Part shown: piece after piece, positions 9,621-18,373 of the stretch | Position numbering within the stretch: the first letter of the stretch is position 1 | Layout of the letters: every line of letters starts with the position of its first letter | Source: Bacteroidales bacterium | Lineage (GTDB): Bacteria; Bacteroidota; Bacteroidia; Bacteroidales; FEN-979 | NCBI GenBank assembly: GCA_030681475.1 | Contig: JAUXWT010000057.1 | Coordinates: 36,729 to 100,728 of the forward strand | DNA: 64,000 bases | Reading direction: 5' to 3' | Program-made: the position numbers and the translations under genes | The notes under the pieces: model-generated | What the model was told of the DNA's origin: nothing | Database searches by the model: none | The model's input: only the letters and a program-made list of their open reading frames with translations

Positions 9621-9911
9621 ATGACAGAAAAAAAGACAGACAAATTAAATGGCGATCGTCAAAACGATCAGGGTGATTGCGGTTGTGAAGGCAACTGTTG
9701 TCCGCCGAAAAGAAACAACACTCTTGCAAAGATAATTTTTGGGATAATCCTTTTATCTGCGATTGGAATCATTGCAGTAAAGCTGTACGTTAAACCTGCC
9801 CATACGACAAACAAAGAGGCATGTTGCCCCCCGGGATCTTCCGGGGAGTGCGATACCACAATGACGACAACCTGCGATACGGCAAAAAGTTCATCCTGTT
9901 GTCCTAAATGA
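9621..9911 (+). CDS. Small Cys-rich single-pass membrane protein
   Basis: 96 aa: DCGCEGNCCPPKRNN - TM (IIFGIILLSAIGIIAVKLY) - EACCPPGSSGECDTTMTTTCDTAKSSSCCPK; 7 bp before the next gene. Confidence 0.75.
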   Translation: MTEKKTDKLNGDRQNDQGDCGCEGNCCPPKRNNTLAKIIFGIILLSAIGIIAVKLYVKPAHTTNKEACCPPGSSGECDTTMTTTCDTAKSSSCCPK

Positions 9912-9918
9912 GAGCCAG

Positions 9919-10620
9919 ATGGATACATGGATAAATCAGGTATTAAGCAGTGACCATGCAGCCATTTCGGTACTGATCGCCCTGTTTCTGCTGGGGTTGA
10001 TCAGTGTTGTTACATGCGGATGTAATTTCGCAGTGATCGGAGTGGTTGCAGGTTATACAGGAGCAAGCGCTTCACCCTCAAATAGCAAAACCGTATTCCT
10101 GAGGGGATTTTCCTTCCTTGTTGGGACGGTTATTTCAATGGCTGTAATCGGGTTGCTGTTCGGATATGCAGGAAAGTTTGTCAGCAATTCTCTGGGAAAT
10201 TACTGGAAAATAGCAGCAGGGTTGATTGCCATTATTTTCGGACTATATTCCATGGATCTGATCCCCTTTAAATTGCCGGGTTTGACAATCAAACCAGTTA
10301 ATTCAGGGCAAAACATTTTTTCAGCTATCATTTTTGGCCTGACCGTCGGAGGGTTGTCCACTGCGTTAAATTCATGCTGTAACCCGATATTTCCGGTCGT
10401 TCTGGCTACATCGTTCGTAAAGGGAAGCGCCATCTGGGGCTTGACGATGCTTACTTCATTTGCCCTCGGGTATGGAATTCCGCTTGCAGCCATGATGGTA
10501 GGGTTCAGCCTGGGCCTGGGGAAGATTTCAAAGACATTGTCTGTTATCGGCGCCATTGCAAAATATGCCGGAGGAATTGCACTGGTTGCCCTGGGGTTTT
10601 ATTTCCTTTTAACCATATAG
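9919..10620 (+). CDS. CcdA/DsbD-like membrane protein, possibly ArsG-type organoarsenical permease
   Basis: ~6 TM, VVTCGCNFAVIG and ALNSCCNPIFPVV cysteine pairs in paired TM segments typical of the CcdA/DsbD superfamily. Confidence 0.75.
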   Translation: MDTWINQVLSSDHAAISVLIALFLLGLISVVTCGCNFAVIGVVAGYTGASASPSNSKTVFLRGFSFLVGTVISMAVIGLLFGYAGKFVSNSLGNYWKIAAGLIAIIFGLYSMDLIPFKLPGLTIKPVNSGQNIFSAIIFGLTVGGLSTALNSCCNPIFPVVLATSFVKGSAIWGLTMLTSFALGYGIPLAAMMVGFSLGLGKISKTLSVIGAIAKYAGGIALVALGFYFLLTI

Positions 10621-10626
10621 CACCAA

Positions 10627-11664
10627 ATGGCTGAAAAATTTATTACCGGTTATCTTGATTCAGATGAGGGCAAAGTTCCACAGATCTCCACAGCATGGAG
10701 CAATCATGATCGCTGGAGTACGATCAAGGTGAGGTGGTCGGTCGGGAGAATGAACTACAGGATTCAGCCCGGACTCTATGCTGTTGGAATCCCGGACAGG
10801 AATTCCCACATTTTTGTAACAGGAAACTATAAACTCAGCTTCGACCATCTCAGGCGGGCGCTGACCGGTACGCACTCATGGATACTGGTCATCGATACCA
10901 AGGGGATCAATGTATGGTGTGCGGCCGGAAAAGGTACTTTTGGCACAAAGGAGTTAGTGCGTCGTATCCGGATACATCATGTCGCCCAATTGGTTGACCA
11001 CCGGAAAATCATTTTACCTCAACTCAGCGCAACCGGTGTGGCGGCACATGAGGTGAAACGAATGACCGGGTTTTCCATCATATATGGACCGGTCAGGGCA
11101 AACGATATCAAGGCATTTCTTGAAGCCGGTCTAAAGGCCAGCGATTCCATGCGACGAATTTCATTCCCCATCGTTGAACGGTTGAAGGTAATCCCGGTCG
11201 ATGTTTTTTACGGAAAATATTACATGCTGGTTATCCCGGCGGTCTTTCTTTTGCTATCGGGGTTCACCCCTAGCGGGTTTTCGGTTGACCAAACATTAAA
11301 TACGGGGTGGAAGAGTTCAGTAAACCTGTTTGCCGGTTATTTGTCAGGGTGTGTCCTGGTCCCGGTGTTGTTACCCTGGATCCCTTTTCGAAGTTTTTCG
11401 ATGAAAGGATTAGTAATTGGCTGGCTTGTTGCTGGTCTCCTTGCCATATCAGGCACCATGGGCGCGGGTATCGTCGAGGTAGTCTCATGGTTCCTGATGA
11501 TGGGAGGATTATCGTCGTTCATGGCCATGAATTTCACAGGGTCCTCCACCTTTACTTCGCTTTCGGGGGTTCAAAAGGAGATGAAAAAAGCGTTACCGGT
11601 TCAAATTACAATGGTATCATTGGGTGTTGCCGGTTGGATTATTACCAGATTTCTTGAACAATGA
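10627..11664 (+). CDS. hgcA: HgcA, mercury-methylation corrinoid protein
   Basis: RWSVGRMNYRIQPGLYAVG, ILVIDTKGINVWCAAGKGTFGTKELVRRI (cap helix, Cys98), PQLSATGVAAHEV, GFSIIYGPVRANDIKAFL, then multi-TM C-terminal domain ending MNFTGSSTFTSLSGVQKEM. Confidence 0.95.
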   Translation: MAEKFITGYLDSDEGKVPQISTAWSNHDRWSTIKVRWSVGRMNYRIQPGLYAVGIPDRNSHIFVTGNYKLSFDHLRRALTGTHSWILVIDTKGINVWCAAGKGTFGTKELVRRIRIHHVAQLVDHRKIILPQLSATGVAAHEVKRMTGFSIIYGPVRANDIKAFLEAGLKASDSMRRISFPIVERLKVIPVDVFYGKYYMLVIPAVFLLLSGFTPSGFSVDQTLNTGWKSSVNLFAGYLSGCVLVPVLLPWIPFRSFSMKGLVIGWLVAGLLAISGTMGAGIVEVVSWFLMMGGLSSFMAMNFTGSSTFTSLSGVQKEMKKALPVQITMVSLGVAGWIITRFLEQ

Positions 11665-11957
11665 GAGAATTGACTTACCTGCCTGGCGTTGTTACGCTGT
11701 TGCTTGATGTTGAAAAGTGCAACGGTTGCCGGATGTGTCTGATGGTTTGCCCGCATGCCGTTTTTGTGATGGAGAACAAAAGAGCTGTTATCCGCCACAA
11801 GGATTTTTGCATGGAGTGCGGCGCATGCGCAAAAAATTGCCCGGAAGGAGCCATCACTGTACAATCAGGCGTTGGGTGTGCCTCCGGAATCATCAATGGG
11901 TTGCTGCGCAGAACGGAGCCGAGTTGTGATTGTGATTCCGATGGAGGTTGTTGCTGA
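11661..11957 (+). CDS. hgcB: HgcB, 2x[4Fe-4S] ferredoxin of mercury methylation
   Basis: Overlaps hgcA stop by 4 bp; CNGCRMCLMVCP and CMECGACAKNCP motifs, VGCASGIINGLL, C-terminal Cys-Cys. Confidence 0.95.
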   Translation: MRELTYLPGVVTLLLDVEKCNGCRMCLMVCPHAVFVMENKRAVIRHKDFCMECGACAKNCPEGAITVQSGVGCASGIINGLLRRTEPSCDCDSDGGCC

Positions 11958-12019
11958 TTTGATGATTTGATGATTTGATGATTTGATGATTTGATGATTT
12001 GATGATTTGATGATTTGAT
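11956..12019 (+). repeat. Tandem array C: 8 x gatttgat
   Basis: Exact 64 bp array beginning inside the hgcB stop codon (11955-11957). Confidence 0.95.
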
Positions 12020-12022
12020 AAA

Positions 12023-12382
12023 ATGAAGGTTATGAGAAATGACAGGGAGAATCTTATTGTAAAATTATCGCTTGAATTTGCGCTTGAGATTATTAAGTTT
12101 TCAGAATTGCTTGAAGAAAAAAAGAAGTATGTTGTCGCCAGGCAAATATTAAAGTCAGGTACATCGATTGGTGCAAATGTCAGGGAGGCACAGAATGCAG
12201 AAAGTAAAATTGATTTTATCCATAAAATGAAAATCGCCGCAAAAGAGGCTGATGAAACTGAATACTGGTTGATTCTCTGCGAAATGTCAAAAAACTATCC
12301 ATTTAACAAGGACTTAAAAGCAAATCTTCAATCAATAATCAAAATAATATCAAAAATAATCAGCACCTCCAAATCAGGTTAA
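12023..12382 (+). CDS. Four-helix bundle protein (23S rRNA IVS/S23 family)
   Basis: [16 protein letters not shown]...[45 protein letters not shown]: family signature. Confidence 0.9.
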   Translation: MKVMRNDRENLIVKLSLEFALEIIKFSELLEEKKKYVVARQILKSGTSIGANVREAQNAESKIDFIHKMKIAAKEADETEYWLILCEMSKNYPFNKDLKANLQSIIKIISKIISTSKSG

Positions 12383-12425
12383 TCCTTGCCTAATCTTCAA
12401 ATCTCCAAATTTTCAAATCAATTCT

Positions 12426-13478
12426 ATGAAAACCCGATTAAAGTTTCTCGACCGTTATCTGACTTTATGGATATTTCTCGCCATGGCCATCGGCGTATTC
12501 TGGGGTTGGTTATTTCCCGGTATTGCCGGGTTCTGGAATGCCCTGTCGTCGGGAACAACGAATATTCCCATCGCCATCGGGCTTATCGTGATGATGTACC
12601 CGCCATTGGCCAAAGTAAAATACGAGGAGTTGGGTGATGTGTTTAAAAACACCAAAATTCTGGGATTATCACTGGTTCAGAACTGGCTCATCGGTCCGGT
12701 ACTGATGTTCCTGCTGGCAATAATTTTCCTGCAGTTCAATATCGATTACATGTACGGATTGATTCTTATCGGTCTGGCGAGATGTATCGCCATGGTAATT
12801 GTGTGGAACGAACTCGCAAAAGGGGACACAGAGTATTGTGCCGGGCTGGTTGCCTTCAATTCCATCTTCCAGGTACTCCTTTTTTCGGTTTACGCTTATC
12901 TTTTTATCGCGGTATTTCCGGCCTGGTTCGGGCTGCCTACCAACAGCGCCGTGGAGGCGATCACCATTAAACAGATCGCTGAAAGCGTTTTTATCTACCT
13001 GGGGATCCCTTTCCTGGCTGGATTTCTGACACGATTTATCCTCATTCGTGTCAAGAGCAAGGTTTGGTACCACACGAAATTTGTTCCCAAAATCAGTCCG
13101 CTAACCTTGATTGCCCTTTTGTTTACGATCCTGGTGATGTTTTCGCTGAAGGGTGAGTATATCGTAAAAATCCCGTTTGATGTTGTAAGGATCGCTATCC
13201 CGCTTACGATCTATTTTCTGATCATGTTCATGCTTTCATTCTATATGAGTAAGAAGGCCGGTGCGACTTATGAACAATCGGCTACTCTGTCGTTTACGGC
13301 GGCCAGCAACAATTTCGAATTGGCAATCGCAGTTGCAATCGCAGTTTTCGGCATCGACTCCGGTGAGGCCTTTGCAGCAGTGATCGGGCCGCTGGTCGAA
13401 GTTCCTGTTCTTATATCTCTGGTGAGCGTTGCATTCTGGTTAAAGAAAAAATGGTGGAAAGGAGATCCTTCCATTTGA
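12426..13478 (+). CDS. acr3: ACR3-family arsenite efflux permease
   Basis: 350 aa, 10 [91 protein letters not shown]. Confidence 0.95.
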   Translation: MKTRLKFLDRYLTLWIFLAMAIGVFWGWLFPGIAGFWNALSSGTTNIPIAIGLIVMMYPPLAKVKYEELGDVFKNTKILGLSLVQNWLIGPVLMFLLAIIFLQFNIDYMYGLILIGLARCIAMVIVWNELAKGDTEYCAGLVAFNSIFQVLLFSVYAYLFIAVFPAWFGLPTNSAVEAITIKQIAESVFIYLGIPFLAGFLTRFILIRVKSKVWYHTKFVPKISPLTLIALLFTILVMFSLKGEYIVKIPFDVVRIAIPLTIYFLIMFMLSFYMSKKAGATYEQSATLSFTAASNNFELAIAVAIAVFGIDSGEAFAAVIGPLVEVPVLISLVSVAFWLKKKWWKGDPSI

Positions 13479-13485
13479 TTTTTTC

Positions 13486-14433
13486 CTATTCCTCTGATGA
13501 ACTTGTATGGATTAAAATGCGGAGGTAAAGTCCGAAGGAGGGTTTGGAATCCGGGTAACCTTCGAGATTAACAGGGTAATAGTGTGCAAAAAAACCGGGT
13601 TCAATACCGAAATTATCGTTCAATGGAATTCCTGCCCCGACACCCAAATAGCCACCAAGCCCGAAAGCGTTCTGGTTGACAGTAAGGGTTTGCTGGTTGA
13701 TCCCTTGCTGAAATCCCTGGCTGCCATAAATGTTTACCAGGTTGAACTCTTTTCCTTCCACTACGAAGATCGTTTTCCTCACCTGGGTGTAACACATGGT
13801 CGCACCACCCTGGATGAATAGGTTTATCCGCGATTTCAGTGGAAATGACCGCTGGTATCCAAGGTCGATCATAACCCGTCCTTCCTTTCCGATGACCTGT
13901 TCAAAACGATAATCCGGATATGTTTGGGGGCCAAGAGGATTGTAGACAAGCAGGGTCACTGCATCCGCGGCCCTTAATTGGGCATAGTTCGCCTGCAGGA
14001 AAATGGCATTCTTACGGTTAAAATTAACCCTTAAAAACAATCCGCCGGAGAAGGCCACATTGTAATGCATATTCGTGGGATAGCCGTCAACAGTAAGTTG
14101 AGTGATTGTGTCAGTCTCGCCAATACCCAGGGCCTGCCTGATGTCCCTCCTGTAATATGCATTTTTAAAAATATCTTCAATGCTGTTGACATTGTCGGGT
14201 GTTCCATTGTAAAAATTGGCGGAATACTTGTTGGCGAAATAGGCGCCAAAATTAATGCCGTACTCAAATTTTCGCAACGGAAAGGGATTCTCGTCCTCCT
14301 CTTCCTCATCCTTCAGACCATGCTTCTGGGTCTTGTCTTTTTCCTTTTGTTTGGAAGTTGATATTTTCTCCTGGCCAGTTACAGGCAGTGACAAGATGAA
14401 AAATGCGATTATAATGATCAGTATGGTTCTCAA
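13486..14433 (-). CDS. Outer membrane beta-barrel protein
   Basis: 315 aa, signal peptide (LIIIIAFFILSLPVTGQ), alternating beta-strands with aromatic residues, F-S/N rich barrel pattern. Confidence 0.65.
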   Translation of the reverse strand: MRTILIIIIAFFILSLPVTGQEKISTSKQKEKDKTQKHGLKDEEEEDENPFPLRKFEYGINFGAYFANKYSANFYNGTPDNVNSIEDIFKNAYYRRDIRQALGIGETDTITQLTVDGYPTNMHYNVAFSGGLFLRVNFNRKNAIFLQANYAQLRAADAVTLLVYNPLGPQTYPDYRFEQVIGKEGRVMIDLGYQRSFPLKSRINLFIQGGATMCYTQVRKTIFVVEGKEFNLVNIYGSQGFQQGINQQTLTVNQNAFGLGGYLGVGAGIPLNDNFGIEPGFFAHYYPVNLEGYPDSKPSFGLYLRILIHTSSSEE

Positions 14434-14488
14434 TGGAATAGCTTTATGTGTCTGTTATTATCCGTTGCAAAAATAGAAATTATTGTGG

Positions 14489-16399
14489 TTACAACATCGG
14501 GATGGTATCAACCCTTTTCAACATCAGTCTTGCGGGTCCTTTCAATTCAACATCAGGGATCAGATTTTCGGTTTCCCGTGGGGTGATCCAGCCCTTTTTC
14601 AGCATTTTCCCTGAAACAAGATTATAGAAACCTGCATTTGATTCGCGGAGGTGGCCGTTTGTGTCGAAGGAGTATTTAAACCATTTAGGCCGGGGGATGA
14701 TGGACGCCATAAAGATGGCCTCGGCCAGTGTGAGTTGTGAGGCATTTTTATTGAAATAGAAATGTGATGCTTCATTGGCGCCATAGATCATCGGTCCCCA
14801 CTCGATTATGTTGAGGTAAACTTCATACATCCGTTCCTTTGTGCTGAGTCCCTGGTTTTCAATGAGCCATACGATCAAGGCTTCTTCCAATTTGCGCGCT
14901 ACTGTTTTATTCCGGCTGAGGAAGACATTTTTCACCAGTTGCATGCTGATGGTACTGCCTCCCCGGGCAAACCGCCGCTCTTTGATATTGGTGATAATTG
15001 ATTCACGAAAGGAGTCCTGCAGGAATCCGCGGTGCTGGTAGAAACCTCCATCCTCACTGGTAAGCACTGCCTTTTGCAGGTAATTTGAAATGTGATCCAG
15101 CGACCTGTAATCTGGATTTTCGGAACCTGCAATAAAAGAGCGAACCGGAATTTGTTGATCATAGGCGGTATACATGAATGGGCCGTTCATTTTAGTCAGG
15201 TCGGCATTGCCATATGACAACACACTGAACTGATGCCGGTCGAGGGAGGTCGAAAATATCAAAGAATCAGGAACTGAGAGATCCACGAAAAAATCGAGGT
15301 ACCAGGAAAGGTTTCCTCTCACCAGTATACCATCAAGATTGGTGAAGAGCCCCGGTGGAAATGAAGAAAACAGGTCCTGTGCCGGAAATTGGGGTTTATG
15401 GATCCGCAAAGTGATTTGTTTTGATGGTTTCGCCCTGAACCGGATAAAAGGATTGAAGTTTATCCTATTAAAAATCACCAGCGTAGCGCTGTCCAATTCG
15501 GCAAAATCAGCGCCTATATTCAGCAGGTACCGGATCTCTGTTTTATCAAATTTCACTGGTCCGGCGGCAATTCTGTGGTGATCGACCCGCAACCCGGTCA
15601 AAGAGGCAAATCCGCTGATCCGGGCAAGATCATTGCTTCCATCCTGTTCGGCAATGCTGAATGCAAGTGTGTCAAAATCCACCAGCGCATTCCACTTAGC
15701 TTCGATATACGGAAGAGATACTTTTGAGGAATCGGCCGGATAAAGTCTGAATTCAGCCAACCTGTTGTGGTTATCCATTTTCCCGGCCATCGTCCATTTT
15801 GCAGCCATATTGTTTTCGCTGACCTCCACTGTCGATCTGAAATAATGGTCTGTCAGGGTAAATTGATCGATGTGAAATCCCACCCGATGGTCCTCCGACA
15901 GGATATTCAAACTGAAGTTCCTGATGTACAGAGAAAGTGGGATTTTATCGAAAGCGAAGCGCACCATCCTCCTGGCGGTTTCCGCATAATTTACCGTTCC
16001 GGTTGCCGAATCTCCCGCATGGTGACCCCGGCGCATTAAAAACCCATAATTGGAGCTGCTGCCATTACTTTCCAGCAAAATGCCGATGTTGATAAGCTTT
16101 ACATCATGCAGTGCGATACGGCCCGCAAACAGTTTCACGATGCCGATGGAGGCGTATGCCGAATCGACCTTCAGCAAGGTGTCGCCCAGGCCGGGTTTGA
16201 GGGTGATGCCGGTCACCAGAATTGAAGCCAAACCCTGGATCCTGACATCGGAAATTTTCAGCACTGCCTGAGCGCGATTGTTAAACCTGTTTATCCGGTT
16301 CTGGATGTACCATGAAGCCAAGGGAGACCGGAACATGAAAGTGAGCAAGCAAAAGAACAGAACACCAAGAGCTGCAAAATATTTAATTTTCCTGATCAT
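14489..16399 (-). CDS. Biosynthetic peptidoglycan transglycosylase (GT51) with AsmA-like N-terminal extension
   Basis: GSTISMQLVKNVFLSRNKTVARKLEEALIVWLIE...EVYLNIIEWGPMIYGANEASHFYF = GT51 motifs; track ORF begins 16447 but MIRKIKYFAALGVLFF at 16399 is a likelier start. Confidence 0.85.
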   Translation of the reverse strand: MIRKIKYFAALGVLFFCLLTFMFRSPLASWYIQNRINRFNNRAQAVLKISDVRIQGLASILVTGITLKPGLGDTLLKVDSAYASIGIVKLFAGRIALHDVKLINIGILLESNGSSSNYGFLMRRGHHAGDSATGTVNYAETARRMVRFAFDKIPLSLYIRNFSLNILSEDHRVGFHIDQFTLTDHYFRSTVEVSENNMAAKWTMAGKMDNHNRLAEFRLYPADSSKVSLPYIEAKWNALVDFDTLAFSIAEQDGSNDLARISGFASLTGLRVDHHRIAAGPVKFDKTEIRYLLNIGADFAELDSATLVIFNRINFNPFIRFRAKPSKQITLRIHKPQFPAQDLFSSFPPGLFTNLDGILVRGNLSWYLDFFVDLSVPDSLIFSTSLDRHQFSVLSYGNADLTKMNGPFMYTAYDQQIPVRSFIAGSENPDYRSLDHISNYLQKAVLTSEDGGFYQHRGFLQDSFRESIITNIKERRFARGGSTISMQLVKNVFLSRNKTVARKLEEALIVWLIENQGLSTKERMYEVYLNIIEWGPMIYGANEASHFYFNKNASQLTLAEAIFMASIIPRPKWFKYSFDTNGHLRESNAGFYNLVSGKMLKKGWITPRETENLIPDVELKGPARLMLKRVDTIPML

Positions 16400-17342
16400 T
16401 TCGGATAAGAACTGGCTGGTTTTCTGGTTTAAACCGATAAATAGCAAACATTAAAACCAAAATCGCTAAAGCGCTAAACACGATAAATATGGTGTTGTTG
16501 GTGGCCCCAAAGTCTTCATAGTCACCATTAAGGAGGCCATGTTGTGCCAGGTATGAAAAAATTACGGCTGAACCATTGTTGATAAAATGTCCGAAGACCG
16601 GCAACCACAGGGAACCTGTCCAGTAGAACAAATACCCGAACATCATCCCGAGCATCATCCGTGGGAAAAAGCCGTAAAACTGCATATGCATCGCCGAGAA
16701 GAGAAATGCCGAGATGAAAATGGCAACATGAATGTTACCCAGCCACTCTTTCAGCATACGTTGCAGCACACCCCGGAACATGAATTCTTCACCAACGGCC
16801 GGCAGCAGAGCGATCATTACCATGTTGAATAAAAAACCTCCGAAGGCTGGCATGTTCATGAAAGTTTCAGTTAGTTTTGCTGCCTCTGCTTCCGTTGTTT
16901 TCATCCACTGCTCGACGACATGTAAAAATCCGGGGAGTTGTATTGCTTCATTTACTGTTATCATCCAGTTGATGAATGGCAGGGAGGCAAACATCAATGC
17001 GAAGGTGATGATGTAAGCGAACAACCTTGATGGTTTATTAAGCTTCAGGTAACGGATACTGTTTCTTTCAAAAAAGTAGCCGGCAAGCATTGCAGGAATT
17101 ATAAACAGGCCGAACGACTGTATTACCTGAAAAAATTTCAGTAACCGGATTGTCCTGGCATCAGAGAAATCGGTCAGGGAGGATATCAGGTCATTCAAAC
17201 CGATCCCGAAAAGGGGACCAGCCACCAATAATCCGATTAAAAATGCCCCTGCAAAACAGGTGATTACCAGCAAAATCAAAAACAGGATCCGGGTGAAAGG
17301 CGTCAGGCCCTGCAGCAAGGGTTGTTTATGGAAGTCCACTAT
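16383..17342 (-). CDS. CPBP family intramembrane glutamic endopeptidase
   Basis: PAVGEEFMFRGVLQRML motif and FGHFINN; start revised from 17426 to GTG near 17342 to avoid the divergent dusB. Confidence 0.85.
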   Translation of the reverse strand: MVDFHKQPLLQGLTPFTRILFLILLVITCFAGAFLIGLLVAGPLFGIGLNDLISSLTDFSDARTIRLLKFFQVIQSFGLFIIPAMLAGYFFERNSIRYLKLNKPSRLFAYIITFALMFASLPFINWMITVNEAIQLPGFLHVVEQWMKTTEAEAAKLTETFMNMPAFGGFLFNMVMIALLPAVGEEFMFRGVLQRMLKEWLGNIHVAIFISAFLFSAMHMQFYGFFPRMMLGMMFGYLFYWTGSLWLPVFGHFINNGSAVIFSYLAQHGLLNGDYEDFGATNNTIFIVFSALAILVLMFAIYRFKPENQPVLIRNDQEN

Positions 17343-17353
17343 TTTGGCTAATT

Positions 17354-18373
17354 TTGCAGCTAAATTACCACAATTTGCCAAAGATCGGAAATATTGACGT
17401 GGGAGACTTCCCGATAATTCTTGCACCCATGGAGGATGTTACCGATTCGCCATTCCGGGTCATCTGCAAGCAACATGGCGCGGATGTGCTGGTCACCGAG
17501 TTCATCGCGGCCGAAGGATTAATCCGGGATGCAGAGAAAAGCAACAACAAGATGAGGTTTGAGCCGGTTGAGCGGCCACTTGGCATCCAGATCTTCGGTA
17601 ATAATATTGAGTCAATGATGAAGGCCGCTGAGGTAGCAGAGGCTGCTAATCCCGATTTCATTGATCTCAATTTCGGATGCCCTGTGCGAAAAATCGTCAT
17701 GAAAGGTGGTGGCGCCGCGTTGCTTCAGGACATCCCGAAGATGGTGAGCATGACGGAAGCCGTGGTCAAATCAACCAGGTTGCCGGTAACAGTAAAGACA
17801 CGCCTCGGATGGGATGATTCCCATAAAGATATTGTCAACATCGCTGAACGTTTGCAAGATGTGGGCATCGCCGCAATTGCCATCCATGGCCGCACCCGCG
17901 CACAACTATACGGGGGCAAGGCCGACTGGACACTCATTGGTGAGGTAAAAAACAATCCTTACATGAAGATACCTGTTTTCGGCAATGGGGATGTCGATTC
18001 CGGGTCAAAAGCCGAAGAGATGAAAAATAGTTATGGTGTCGATGGCATCCTGATCGGCCGGGCTGCCACTGGAAATCCATGGATTTTCAGGGAGATCAAA
18101 GCCTGGCTTTCAGACCATATTATACCTCCTCCTCCATCAATCGCAGAAAGGGTTACCATCGTCAGGCAACACCTCGAAGCTTCAATCCCTTACAAAGGCG
18201 AACGTGCCACCTTGTTTGAGATACGCAAACTCTACAGCGGATATTTCAAAGGCATCCCGGATTTCAAAGCGTGGAGGATGCAACTTGTAACAGCCCTCAC
18301 CACCGCAGAGGTATTCCGATTACTTTCTGAAATTGAGGTTAGTCTTCGCTATCGTCATCTTTTGCGTTTTTGA
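17354..18373 (+). CDS. dusB: tRNA-dihydrouridine synthase DusB
   Basis: ILAPMEDVTDSPFRVICKQHGADVLVTEFI, DLNFGCPVRKIVMKGGGAALLQD, IAIHGRTRAQLYGG. Start is TTG; promoter -7 at 17349-17356 suggests true start TTG 17375. Confidence 0.93.
   Translation: MQLNYHNLPKIGNIDVGDFPIILAPMEDVTDSPFRVICKQHGADVLVTEFIAAEGLIRDAEKSNNKMRFEPVERPLGIQIFGNNIESMMKAAEVAEAANPDFIDLNFGCPVRKIVMKGGGAALLQDIPKMVSMTEAVVKSTRLPVTVKTRLGWDDSHKDIVNIAERLQDVGIAAIAIHGRTRAQLYGGKADWTLIGEVKNNPYMKIPVFGNGDVDSGSKAEEMKNSYGVDGILIGRAATGNPWIFREIKAWLSDHIIPPPPSIAERVTIVRQHLEASIPYKGERATLFEIRKLYSGYFKGIPDFKAWRMQLVTALTTAEVFRLLSEIEVSLRYRHLLRF

Noticed and set aside
8753-9643. Minus-strand ORFs containing VTLLPCHPVTLSPCYPVTL repeats
   Set aside because: Direct translation of the tandem arrays plus antisense of arsR/arsC; not credible genes.
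10627-11664. Acetyl-CoA synthase corrinoid protein (CFeSP/CdhD-E) instead of HgcA
   Set aside because: Short N-terminal corrinoid domain followed by TM helices, Cys in cap helix, HgcB immediately downstream, and no Wood-Ljungdahl genes nearby.
8600-13478. Classical mer (mercury resistance) operon
   Set aside because: No MerA, MerB, MerP or MerT-like protein is visible; surrounding genes are arsenic-type.
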